A stretch of 64,000 bases of DNA from Spirometra erinaceieuropaei. Taxonomy: Eukaryota > Platyhelminthes > Cestoda > Diphyllobothriidea > Diphyllobothriidae. The notes below the pieces were generated by a model. That model saw only the letters and a list, made by a program, of their open reading frames with translations. It was not told the origin of the DNA and searched no databases. Made by a program: the position numbers and the translations under genes. The DNA lies in the NCBI GenBank assembly GCA_902702965.1, contig CACRXP010000570.1, forward strand, positions 157,146 through 221,145, in the 5' to 3' direction. Below, piece by piece: positions 24,801-36,800 of this stretch. The first letter of the stretch is position 1. Every line of letters begins with the position of its first letter.

Positions 24801-27800
24801 TACCAAGAAAAAACGGAGGTATTTGGTTAAAAGCAGATGCGCCCGATCATCTTCCAATGCCACCCCATTGACAAGCCTTGATAAAGGGATAGCACAACGA
24901 TCTAGCTCACATTTAAATGGGGGCATTCCTGTCAATCTGGTCCTTTTCCGATGTTAACCCAATTCGAATGGGAGAAAGTATTCTCCAGAACAGGAAGCTG
25001 TATGGAGAGAAGGGTGTGCGTTTGGTAGGGCAGGTGTTGCTTAACAAGTGTAGAAGTACGGGCAAACGCCTCTCGTCTAGGATTCGGAAATGGCACATTC
25101 AGTAGTGTGTGCTTACCAAGAGAGAAGGATTTACGAATGATCGCCACCTGTGGAAGTCTCCTTGGTTCAATCTGAGCTTTCGGTGGAGATTCCGACGCAC
25201 CCAGTGGAGCACTATTGAGTTCATCTGAGGAGCCCTCTATAACGTCATTAAAAAATACTAGAAAAAGTAAACGTTTCTGAACATTCTGGGTGAGAAATGG
25301 AAATCCATAAATTTCCTGAAACAAAATGCTAGGGTTAAACCATTCATGCAGTACGCGCCTATTCTAGGATAAAAGTTAGGATAGAAATGCATTCCTTTCG
25401 TGAAAATCTGAAACATGCATATGCAGCAGCGATTTTTGTAGCCAAATTAAACATTCAAGGCGAGAAAGCGTTGTACATCCAGTTGGGTTGTCTTTTTGTC
25501 CGTAAAGCAAGTGATGGAAGAATGTAAGCCCAACTAAGCTAGGTTTTGGTATGGCAACATGGAGAAAAGTAGTCAGATTGAAGTTGAGAACGTAACCACA
25601 AAAAATAATCAGCTTCTGTGTACAAACCTATCGTTAGAAGAAAGGTATAATACATATTGACCCAACTGTGAAAAACTCGGCGCCTCGGTGGGATTCGAAC
25701 CCACGCAGTAAGGGGAAGGCTTTAGCACAGCCAACGCTCTAACCACCTGAGCTACGAGGCCCCGCCGGACGACGCGAGTTTAATCGCATTTGGACCAAGT
25801 TACCCGCCCAACCTACTGTAACGTCTGGAATCCACCAAATCTGATACAGTAAGTTGACTGCCAAAGCAGGATTTCCTAAGTAATTCACCTAGAATCCACC
25901 AGATGACAACCAGGCTCGCGTAATTCATTGATGTTTTGGCAGATTTTGAATAATTCATATTACCAAAACATCAATGAAAGGTATAATAAGCCAAAACACA
26001 CGCGTGCGAAATTTACCCCACGGTCAAGAAAAATCTCTTACTAATAACACCACCCCGGTAATTTTTGATATGCATTGGTCCGACGGTTGCATCTACCGGC
26101 AATTTGTATCTCTGGTGTCACGTTAAAACTTGCAGTGAGTGACCGATCTCATAAAATGTTGGTCGACATTCTGAAATACGTTTTCGATTAGGATTAATTA
26201 GTTAAGTGGGGTGGTGACATTAATTATCATACGGCATAATCCTATAATATTTCGGACTTGCCAGGATGTCAGCCTTTGAATGCACTTCTTTTTCGACCGT
26301 CTGCACAACCCGCACCCAGTGAAAAGTGATTGCTTAAGTGACATGCACTTTTCACATTGATTTTCGATGGTCTAATAAATTTAAATATATTTTATAGAAG
26401 ACATGCACAAAAACACTTTCTTCTACTTGTTCGGTAGAGAGTCACGTCGCCTTCACATTTCATACCCGTAGGAGGGGTATATTTTGGCTTTGAAAACGGT
26501 TCCCATTTCCCGAACAATTTTGAGTCTGATCAGCCGTTGCATTAGCGTTTAGCGATTTCACTCTACACGCTGCATGCATTTCGCGTAAGGAAAATCTTAT
26601 ATTCTTTTAAGGCTTTAGGAAGATACTATATGGAGTTCGTATATTTCACGAGGAGCATTGGTAAATGGGCAGGTACGATATTGTATGCATGGCCATCGTA
26701 CGCTCTTAAACATCTCATAATCAGAAACTGTTTTAAACACTAAATATACTCTTTCTACGGGTATGAAATGTGAACACGACGTGATTCTCTACCGAAAAAG
26801 TCGAAGACAGTGTTTTTTGTGCATGTCTTCAATAAAATATATTTAAATTTATTAGACCATCGAAAATCAATGTGAAAAGTGAATGCCACTTAGGCAATCA
26901 CTTTTTACTGGGTGCGGGTTCTGCAGACGGTCGAAAAAGAAGTGCATTCAAAAGCCGACATCCTGCCAAGTCCGAAATATCGCGGAATCACATGGCAAGA
27001 TAATTAATCTTACAGTCCAACCTAGGTAATTCTTCCTATTCGAAAGCACATTTCAGAATTTCGACCAACGGTTCATGAGGTCGGTCACTCACCGTATCTT
27101 AGGCAAAAACTTGCCAACCGGGAATCATTTTGCAGGTGGCATCACTTATCTGAGCACGTTAGAAGGGGGAAGTCAAAGTGCACCTTGCACAACTTTGGAG
27201 ACATGCTCTCTCCAAATACCAAACGCGTGACCTTCAGCATTGCTCGCTCAATCTTGAGGGCTAACTCCATCCAAATGCCAAAAGCATGGCCTTCAGCCCT
27301 AGTCGTGTGCGCTCCTCTGCCGCCATCAGTGACACTCGACCTTCCACTCGTTATTACCTCATCCTTCCCTCCTCAGGACCAATTTCAATCAACCTTGCGC
27401 GGTGGGCGATTTAACACAGTCTGAACCAGTGCGCTTCTCACCTGACAGTTAGGTACCCTGCAGCACGTGTATTTCACCATAACGGTGGGTGTTTGCTACA
27501 AGAGCAACTGACAGGAACATTCGAAGAAAGGAATCACAAAAAAACAAGATTGCTGGTGTCTTTTTCATGAATCATAGACCGCAAGGGTGACAGATGAATC
27601 GAGTAGGACTTCGACTCGAGCTCGCCCACCCATTAAAAGTCAAACTCGCCTGGATTTGTGGAGAAAGACAAAATTACGCAACGCCTTGCAAGAAGGTTAA
27701 AACGCCAAGGCTTGCCAAGTATTCCTCTATGCCAGACGTTTACTTTCGGCGTGAAAGGAATCGAGTCGAAAGCAAGAAAACAGTTCCAGCCAGTTTAGAG

Positions 27801-30800
27801 TGCTCAATGTGTTTAGACCATTTTATCCTGCTTGGCTTATTATTGTTCGTCGATGTGGACTTGGTTCTTATAAAAACGCTACAGACCGATCTCGAGATGA
27901 ATGGATCCGTCGGAGGATTCAAAATCTCCCTACAGATTTGCCTGCAGCCCAAAAGAGACAAGATGAGTTTCGTCGTCAAACCGCCTTCACTAATGGCGAA
28001 AGTGCTATTGGCTGTAAACGCAAGGAAACCTCATGCCGTTGGCTGGGGATTTTTGTTAAAAATAGAAATGGGAGATAGGCCGTGGATATCTGAGGATGCT
28101 AGCGGGTCAGAAGATGAAAATGCGATCACTGGGACATCGCCAGCTCTGTGTTGACCGGAGGTTTGTATGAAACGCACTTCGGCAGCACATTGTTGTCGAG
28201 ACACCTGTGCAGAAATCGAATTTGCGCATATGTTGACGACTCTCGAAGGGCAAAGGTTTTCCACCGTCGAGCCGATCGGAGCGCTTCGCGCCCAAAAAGA
28301 TTGCTGATAGAAGCGAACAGGCGAGTCCCAGTGATCGCATCTTCATCTTCTGAACTGCTACCTGGGACTCGCCTGTTCGCTTCTATCAGCGATGCTAGCG
28401 GGGACATCTCTTCCCCTCCGATACCACACGCTTCGTGGATTCTCTAAGCAGGTAGCCCAATTCCAAGCCTCCTCGTTTCATATGCCCGAGGCCCGCAGGA
28501 CCGGATTCCTGCCCATGAGCCCAACCGCTGAACATTTTTGATGTGTGAAAGATGGCAGGTTGGAACAGTGTCCAGTCTTTTTTAAAGCACTGAGATATCC
28601 AGAGGGCAGTTCAGGTTCGAAATCATTTTGGAATTGGAGAACTTTTCTAAAACCGAAGGTTACATTTACATCGAGTAAACAGTTTGAAAAAGAGGTGAAT
28701 AACTGGCGAATGAGTGCAAGGGAGGACGTTCCTCGGCATGTTTTCTACTAAATATATTTGAAATCCTAAGGGAATCGAAAACCAATGCGAAAAATTCATA
28801 TTGCCTACATTAGCTGACCTACATCCGGAAATGCTAACCGAAATGCTGAGATGTGCTTTTGGCAAGAAAGGATTACACATATGAATATCGATTACTGTGC
28901 AGCACAATCTCAAGATATTTCAGTCGCGGCAAGAAACCGACTTTTAAATAAACTTCCTTTCGTCCCCTCCCTCCAAAAACCGCATGGTATAAATAATTTG
29001 GATTTTCTCAAGTGAAATTTGATCCTCTTATTAACACAAAAATATTCATAAAAGAAATGCATAAGCTATTTTTCCTTGCACTCATTCAGTATCGAATCGC
29101 GTCTGCTTCGAATTGTACACTCGAAGAAGAGTTATTTTTCGGTTTTGGAAATCTTGTCAACCCCCGTACTATTTTGACCCCAAACCGCGTTGTGACTGCG
29201 CTCAGGGTTCCCTAACCGCATGCTGCATACTTTTTGTGTAAGGAAAATCATATGTTTCTATAAACTGTTGTGGGAACGTCATATGAGGCCCATACTATTT
29301 TCTAATGGGTGCGGACCATCTCTTGTACCTTACAAAGAGCATTAGTAAACAGGACGGTACGATTCTCTGGGGATGAACATTTCACAGCCTCAAAATATTC
29401 CATTTATATGAGTATGAAATTTGAAGGTCTCACGATTTGCCATCAAGCAAGTGCAATGAAGATGTTTTCAATAAAATATATTGGAATTAGTAGGGGTGTC
29501 GAAATTCAATTAGAAAAAGTCGTAATATTTAGGCACTCTTTTTACATCAGGTGTGCTTTTGCCGGCGGCCGAAATGAAATTCATTCAAAAGCAGAAGTAG
29601 GATATCGTGGGATTGTGCTGTAAGATAATCAACATTACAATCTCGTTTACGTAATTTTTTTTAATCGAAAACGTTTTTTAAAAATTTCGGCCAATATTCC
29701 ATGAGACTGGTCACATACTGCAGGATCTACCAAACAGATGTTAAAATCTGGCACCGATAACTTCCTACTTAAGGCAGTAAATGACATTTTAAAACTTACC
29801 ATCTGATGGCAACCCAAACGTATATATGTCGTACACTACCAAAATAAATTTGTCTAAGAAACAGACGCGGTAGAAACCTTAGGAAAGTGGCGAAAGATTC
29901 CGACAAATGATGTAGGGCTATTAAAAGGTGACTTTGAAAAACACCTGGTTTTTAAAGGCACCTTTAGATTATTACTTTGCAGGTCACAACACTGCTAAGA
30001 CAAAAATCAAAACTTCTCGCGAACATCATGAAGGCGTCCACGTCTAAGCCTATCGGCGATAGGTCATTACTGGGGCTTACGTGTCGAGAGGAATGCTGAT
30101 TTTGCTGGTAAGAAATAAGGCTTTTTTACAAATTTCAGCTTCAGTGCTGGCAAGACGCTCCATATCAAGATACGCAAGTATGAGGAATGTTAATAGCGGG
30201 CACGTGCCTAAAAAACAACCTCTGAACTGCAATCCCTAGACAGCATCAAGGAGGGGAAATATTTTCTGGCTGCGATTAGGCGGTTGATCCAGTTGTCTGA
30301 AGGACATTACAGGATCAAGGCACCTGGTGGAGCCAATTAGTGAAAACCAAATTACCGAAAGGCGCAACCACCTCGAGCGACCTTGTCAACAGCGAAGGCT
30401 GCGTACTTTCATCTGTCCGCATTCTTGCCTATTTACTATTTGGGAAAGACGGCATGCATATGATATTGCAATTTGCGTGCAAGTGCATGCATTTCTCGCT
30501 TCTAGCGGTGCAGGCAGCGAGCGAAAGGACAAGAACAGGGGGGGGGGGAAATAGGGCAGGGACCAAACCTCCAGGGTACATATAGACGGTACGGCATCGC
30601 CCGTACTGTCTGCTCAAGCCCTTTCGTAAAACGACCTCTTCTTGGCCTGCGAATACAAAGGAAATAGGCGTGATGCGGGGGTGACGAAAGCACAAAAACG
30701 AGAATTTGGGGAGCAGCAGTTCACTGGTCACTGTACTCAGCTTCACGTTTGATTTCCTGATGCTGATTCCACTTTTTCGAGGTTTAGGGGTTGTACACAC

Positions 30801-33800
30801 AATTCTACGAACATACGTATGTTTTATAATCGGAAGGCATTTTCTACCCGAGAATCTCCTCTGGCGCTTATTAGCAACATACAGTTTTCGCCATGACTTT
30901 ACGGATGGTCGGGAGAATCAGGGAACTCTAATCGGTTAGTTTTTATCTCCAAGTATGAGGTAAACGGGTGGTAGATTTTCAGAGTTGACGGGCGACGTAG
31001 ACCTAAGGATTATTATCAACAAAAACGGGGAGAGTGTGATGGCCATTTCTGGTTTGTCAGCCGTCGCCAGCCAGTCGTACCCAAGACCAGGTTTGAGCAG
31101 TCTTAGATGCAAACCCGGGCTCATTAGTTATTAACCTTCACACTCAACGTCTTACCGTTAAGCCCTGGGTCTGTTGAGATGGGGAATATTAACTGTAGAA
31201 AAGCATTACTGACAAAGACAAGGGAGACTCAAGTGGTCATTTCTGGCTCATTAGCCGTCATCAGCCGGTCATACCCAATCCCGAAGTGTGAAACACCTGG
31301 GACTTGATCCTGCGACCTGTTAGTTATAAGTCCAACGCCTCTAACCACTGCGCCACGACCAGGGGTCCGTTGTCCTGTCAGTTTTCCGATCGGGAATATG
31401 CAATGGTAGAGGGGGTTCTCACCGATCGTTTCTACGGAATTCACTCGTATCAGGTACCCCTTCAGCATATTCACTGATTGCTGTACAAATTCCGGCGAGA
31501 ACTCCACGCTGGGCGCCAGGACACAACGGGACGAATGTGTCTTATGATTTTATCAAAACGTTTCACTGAGACAGGGATGCAGGATTGACTCATTTTGTCT
31601 TAATTTCTGTCGTTGGTCAGTGATACCCTAAGGCCAGACTGCACAAACGGGTTTCGGACAGAAGCCAGTTGTTCGAATGACGTCGTAATCACTGCACTAA
31701 ACGGCCCGAATCTTGTAGTTTGGAGTAGGAAACATACAGCCTCAAAACACTCTCTTGCACCAGTCTGCCCTGATCGTAGGACAGAAATGAGCAGTTCCGC
31801 CTCGTGTTGGAGCTGAGGGTCCACAGCCCAGGTCGGCGGTCCCCTGACGACCGGCGGATTTTTCACACAGTTTGGCAAATAATTGCACAATTCTATACTA
31901 CTGACTGCCTGTTGGCGGGTTGTGAATATTACGCGGTTATTCCGCAGTAGATGATGGATTTCAGCCCAAATATTCACACCAAATTTCGGACCGTGCCTGA
32001 AAAGGTCTGTTCCGAAAGATTTACTCCAACTTCGCGTATTAATTTCTTCCGAAATTGAGCAAGGCAAGTTGAAACTGGAGTTCATATACCAGAAAACACA
32101 CAGGGAAAGCTGGGGGACCCACTGATGAGCCGAACCCCTCGCACTTGCGTCAAGCAGCTGCACAAGATCGGTGAAACACGCGTGTCTGGGCTTTTAGCTT
32201 CTACCTGTATTGGCAGTATGGTAAATAATTACACAAAGACAGGAATACTGGGCCGGCAATTTCAGGCTTATTTGTCATCAGCAGTCGGTGATGATAAGTT
32301 AACCCCCAGCTACAGATGTGAGAATATGCGCATGCCAACTTGTGTGGTGCCTTCAGACCGGCGCGGGCGGACACTCATTGAAGTTCAAATCGTCAAGTTG
32401 AGGGGTTGATCAACTTTGAGGTGCGATCGTGCACGCAAGCTTCTATGAACACAGAGAAGACCTCGAAAAGCCATTTATCACATCCCACGCATATAAGGAA
32501 CATGAAGGTCGATAGTTAATGTGTGAGTAAAAAGTGATTGATAGTTTTGCCTTAGGGGACGACCAGGGATTCGAAAAAACTCCCCACAGATTGATTTGAT
32601 TATTTTGGGAATCGATGTAGAGGGTATAAACCAAAATCATAACGCTCAGTCCTGAGGAAGGAGCGTAACTTTTTTCAACTCGGGACTATGGAACTCCAAA
32701 CTCTCTAATTAGTACGTTTGTTGAAAAAACGTTCCACCCAGCCATGCTGTAGTTTTTTTTTTTAAAAAATTAATGTCTCTTGGTTGCCACACTTTCTGTA
32801 CTGCACTACTGTCAGTGACTGAAAATTGAAACTTTTGAGAGGGCTGCCGTGTACAGCGAAACGTGGGATTAGCTTACGTCGCGGAGCAATGCGTGAGCTC
32901 GCAGATTCCAACTAACCCCCCTCTCCACATTTTTGTCCTTAGATCCCCCTGAGCTACTTATGTCGCCCACAAACCGTAAGGACGAATGTGAAGGTGGCAA
33001 GAAAAGATCACATGAGCGATCTTGAACCCACGTGTCATTTAAGTACCACGGCGCAAGGTCCGCCCACATTTCAATAGCAGGGCAACAATGGATTCTATAA
33101 TCTCAGCCCCGTGCTGCACTAGCAAAGAAAGGCGGGCGGAAAAACAGGCAGTGGCAACCTACTTTTTAGGTATGTAGGACACTCCCAGCTATACTTATCA
33201 GACAGCCTTTCAATACGTTCTCCGACCTTGAGAGTCAGTTAGTACTCATCAGCAGAAACACAGCCTCCCCGCGTCAAACATACTACTGCAAAACAGACAA
33301 AACCCGCCATAGCAAACCCGGTCGTTCACCCAACACTCGTTATCTGTTTAGTACATAACACTTAAATGAGATCGGTTTCCCACATCACATCAGCCTTATG
33401 TCTGCTGTTAGGCATCACCATCGAGCAACCAGTGGACCTGATATTTAATAGGTCATTTACACTAAAAGAGATGCTCACAGTCTATGCTTTTCTGAAGTTG
33501 CCTAGAGTGCGGGGGGGGGGGGCACTTGTCAGCGAACTGGCAACAGGGTGAGATGCAACAGACTTTGCGATAGACTCGCCGGTCTGACGTCGGGGTAAAT
33601 TAAGTTGGGTACTGGTGCCAAATCTTCTCAGGGCTGCTAAACTCGGTTAACGGAAACGCTGCTGAGTCGGTTTGTGAGAGGACCGAATCAGAAGACTTAG
33701 CCCACGTCCCTGAAAAAAATATTAACGAAGAGCCCCATAAGAGTACTATTAACTCACTCTGAAGGAGCCTTTCTGACATTGAAAAGCGTTCCACATCGCC

Positions 33801-36800
33801 CGCCTTTACACGCTTCCGCCATTCCTCTTGACTTTGCCGTAGAGCGTTTTGAATTTGACTAACACTCCTCACGGGGATACCCTCTCCTTCCTCCTCTGGA
33901 CGCCTCAGCGGAGTCCGGCTTTTCCACTGTTCACTGTTCTCCTGTATTTTTGCAATTCTGGATGGGGAGAAGTAAAATTGGGCAGTTTACTCGGCTGAAA
34001 ACGGCTGCATAAGAAGAAATTGGGTCACAACCAGGCTGTTGGCTACTGCTTCCCAAATTACTCCAGAAAGGCGGTCGAAGAATATACAAGAATGGTAGGA
34101 TGAGGGATAGCCTCTCAGTGCCCAACGACGATAATGCCCGAGTGTTAAAGGTTGTCATATCGAGTGTATTTAGGACTACGTTAGACTACCGGCAGTAGAC
34201 CAGCCGCTGGAAGCGGACAAACCTTCGTGACAAGCACGCACACAGTCTTCTTTAGTTGGTGACCCTGAAGTGTGCGCAAGCTAATTTGCCATGACTCATA
34301 CAGTCGGATGAGGTAAATGAGCATTCTCATGAAATGATGGTCTGAGTCGTGAAATTCATTTTCATTTGGGAAGGATTTCTTACATTTAGTTGTAATATTG
34401 ATCATCTTACAGCATAATCTCGAAATATTGTAGCCACGCCAGGATTTCGGCTTTTGATTAAATTTCTTCCCAGTCGTCTGCAAAAACCACACTCGGCAAA
34501 AATAACTCTTTGATTTAGATGCCCATATAAATTCAGGTATATTTTATATAAGACATTTGTACAAATATCCTTTCTCATACTCACTTGGCAGAAAATCTTG
34601 TTTTCTACAAATTTTATACTGGAAGGAAAGATATTTACCGGCTTTAAAATAAATTGCAATTATTGCATTTTCAAAACCCCGAAGTGTCCATCGTTTCTGT
34701 CCGTTTATTAATCAGCATACAGCATAGTCCACTTTCCTCAGAAAACCTTCTTCATAATCTTCTTAATGGCATAGGGGATTACATGATTTTCACGATGTAG
34801 AAGGTATATAGATTGTAGATTATCAATCCCAAATGCAAATACAACTAAAGGTTGGGTTCAAAATTATTTGGGCTTTGGAAAACCTGTCTGAAACAAAAAG
34901 ATGTTCTCTCTTCGAGCATGAAATTTGAAGCAGATGTGAGTTGCTGCCAACATGGCATAAGGGCACATATTTTTCAGCACTTTTCCGATAAATGTATTCG
35001 AATTCATAAGGACCGTTTTGAAATCAATGCAAAAGATACATACCACACAGATGGTCATTTGTTACGCTGTGGTTTTTGCAGGTGAATAAAAAGCAATTTA
35101 TTTAAAAGAGAGCATTCTGAGGTGACTGAAGTACCTTGAGGTTGTGCTGAACTACAACGAATATTACGACCCAACTTAAGTAATCCTTTCTAGGTGAAAA
35201 CACATTTCAGGATTTTAGTTAACATTTCATGGGAATAGTCACTTGGTTTATTTGAAAGAAATTAATACCATTGCCTATTTTTGCCGCATACATTCGGGCA
35301 AAGAGAGTAAATTCCAAATTCATCCGTCCTAAATCCTAGGTCTCGCATACAACATTGTCCGCAGCTGAGGCCTGTGAGTCCTGTCAACTAATTTCCACTT
35401 GGAATGGTCGCAGGGACAAATGAGAGGAATAAGTAGGCGAATTGCCACCGTGCTGACCTTTGGAGGCGTAAGGATTTTCTGAAATGTCTAACAAAATCGC
35501 GATCACTTCCATCGTTGACTCGAAGTCCCATTCCATGACATGACGCCTAGTTGAAGACAGTTGCCGCACCATGGCCCACCTTTTAAGACCCCTCCCCCCA
35601 TTTCATCTATTCTGCGGTAGACTCGATTATCGTTTTGATTTTCCGCCCAAAAAACCAAGAATGTCAGAATCGATGCTGATAACGATGATAAGCAAAATAA
35701 GTTCTATTATTATGAAAATACTAACTCTTTCGGATAAACAGTTTACGTAGAAAAAGGCAAAACGATTGCATATAAAGACAAAACACAGGATCACTTGACG
35801 GCGACAAAAAATGGTTTTGATGTCAAGTTACTCATGCAACAAGAGGCACCGCTCTAAATTCTTGAACGCGTGTTTGTATTATTTCTCCTTTTGGTTGAAC
35901 TAAATCCAACCCAGAGTACTAGACTCGGCGGCTAAGGGCCAGACATGCCCAGTCGAACTCGTGGATCTTAGGCAAATATTAATAATCGTCACAAATAGAA
36001 GTGCATCGAATTTGAGGAACCGGTTAACCTCGAGTCACAACAGAACTATTATTAAGAATAAATATTAAATGCTGTTATACAATCCTCTATCTTCAGTTTC
36101 ATTAAATAGAAAGGAGAAAGCGCATTGTACAGGCAAGTCGGTATAATCCTGGTGGACACGCTGACAAACCTTTGAGATATGGACATAACTCCCTTGATTG
36201 GAGTAAGATACTGTTCCCGAGACGAACCGGTTTCTGTTTTAAGATCCGATTTGTTTACAGTCTGAAAACCGAGGTAACTACGCCTCCACGACACACGTGG
36301 GCGCTGACTCCTGCATATCCTGAAATGGTTAAAATAACCAAATGGGTGGCCCACGTTTTCGTGTATGCAGTAGTCGAATCAGATCCCTTCATCGTGAGCA
36401 AATCAAAATAACCTGACTGATCCGGTTTACCGGTTGGTGCGTAAATGGACCAATCACAAGTGTCATCGATTGACCTTGGCTTGCGCACGCGCTCGACAAA
36501 CCTATCGACCGTCCGGATGGTCACGCGATCAACTCTATTCGCGGGGTCCGACGCGCCAGTGACGGATCGCGATCGCACGGACGGCGCCCTCCGCGCCGCA
36601 GAGTGCGGCAGTCCACGGTCTTTTTGCGCACGCCTGTGCATTTTACGACGCGTTCTTGCGACCGTGTGGTAAACGCTATCATTTTCAAATCCCTTCGGCA
36701 AAATCACCGACAACACCAATTGTCAAGGATTATGCGTGAAGTTTCGCGCTTCGACTTAACACTGAACGCGTAGCACACTCACTTTTCACTCCTCTGCTCT

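Larger units (their letters stand above)
25258..33757 (-). other. Intron, 8.5 kb, transposon-rich
   Basis: The flanking phases match, so no exon is needed. Contents are the tRNA-Ser-like repeat (25680-25925), fold-back elements (26131-27096 and 28806-29722 plus a partial arm), a small palindromic coding-like repeat cluster (28085-28420), SINE S2 copies (31010-31465) and repeat R4 (31610-32200). The stretches 30000-30950 and 32450-33700 show nothing recognisable apart from G runs at about 30539 and 33511. Confidence 0.65.

Noticed and set aside
27594..28154. 186-codon plus-strand open frame as a gene
   Set aside because: It has no recognisable domain. Its end is one arm of the palindromic repeat cluster, and another plus frame through the same DNA is equally protein-like. 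It lies antisense in a repeat-rich intron.
36255..36719. Supervillin exon in the CpG-rich interval
   Set aside because: The possible donors leave phase 1, not the phase 2 needed by the next exon, and no supervillin motif is visible.
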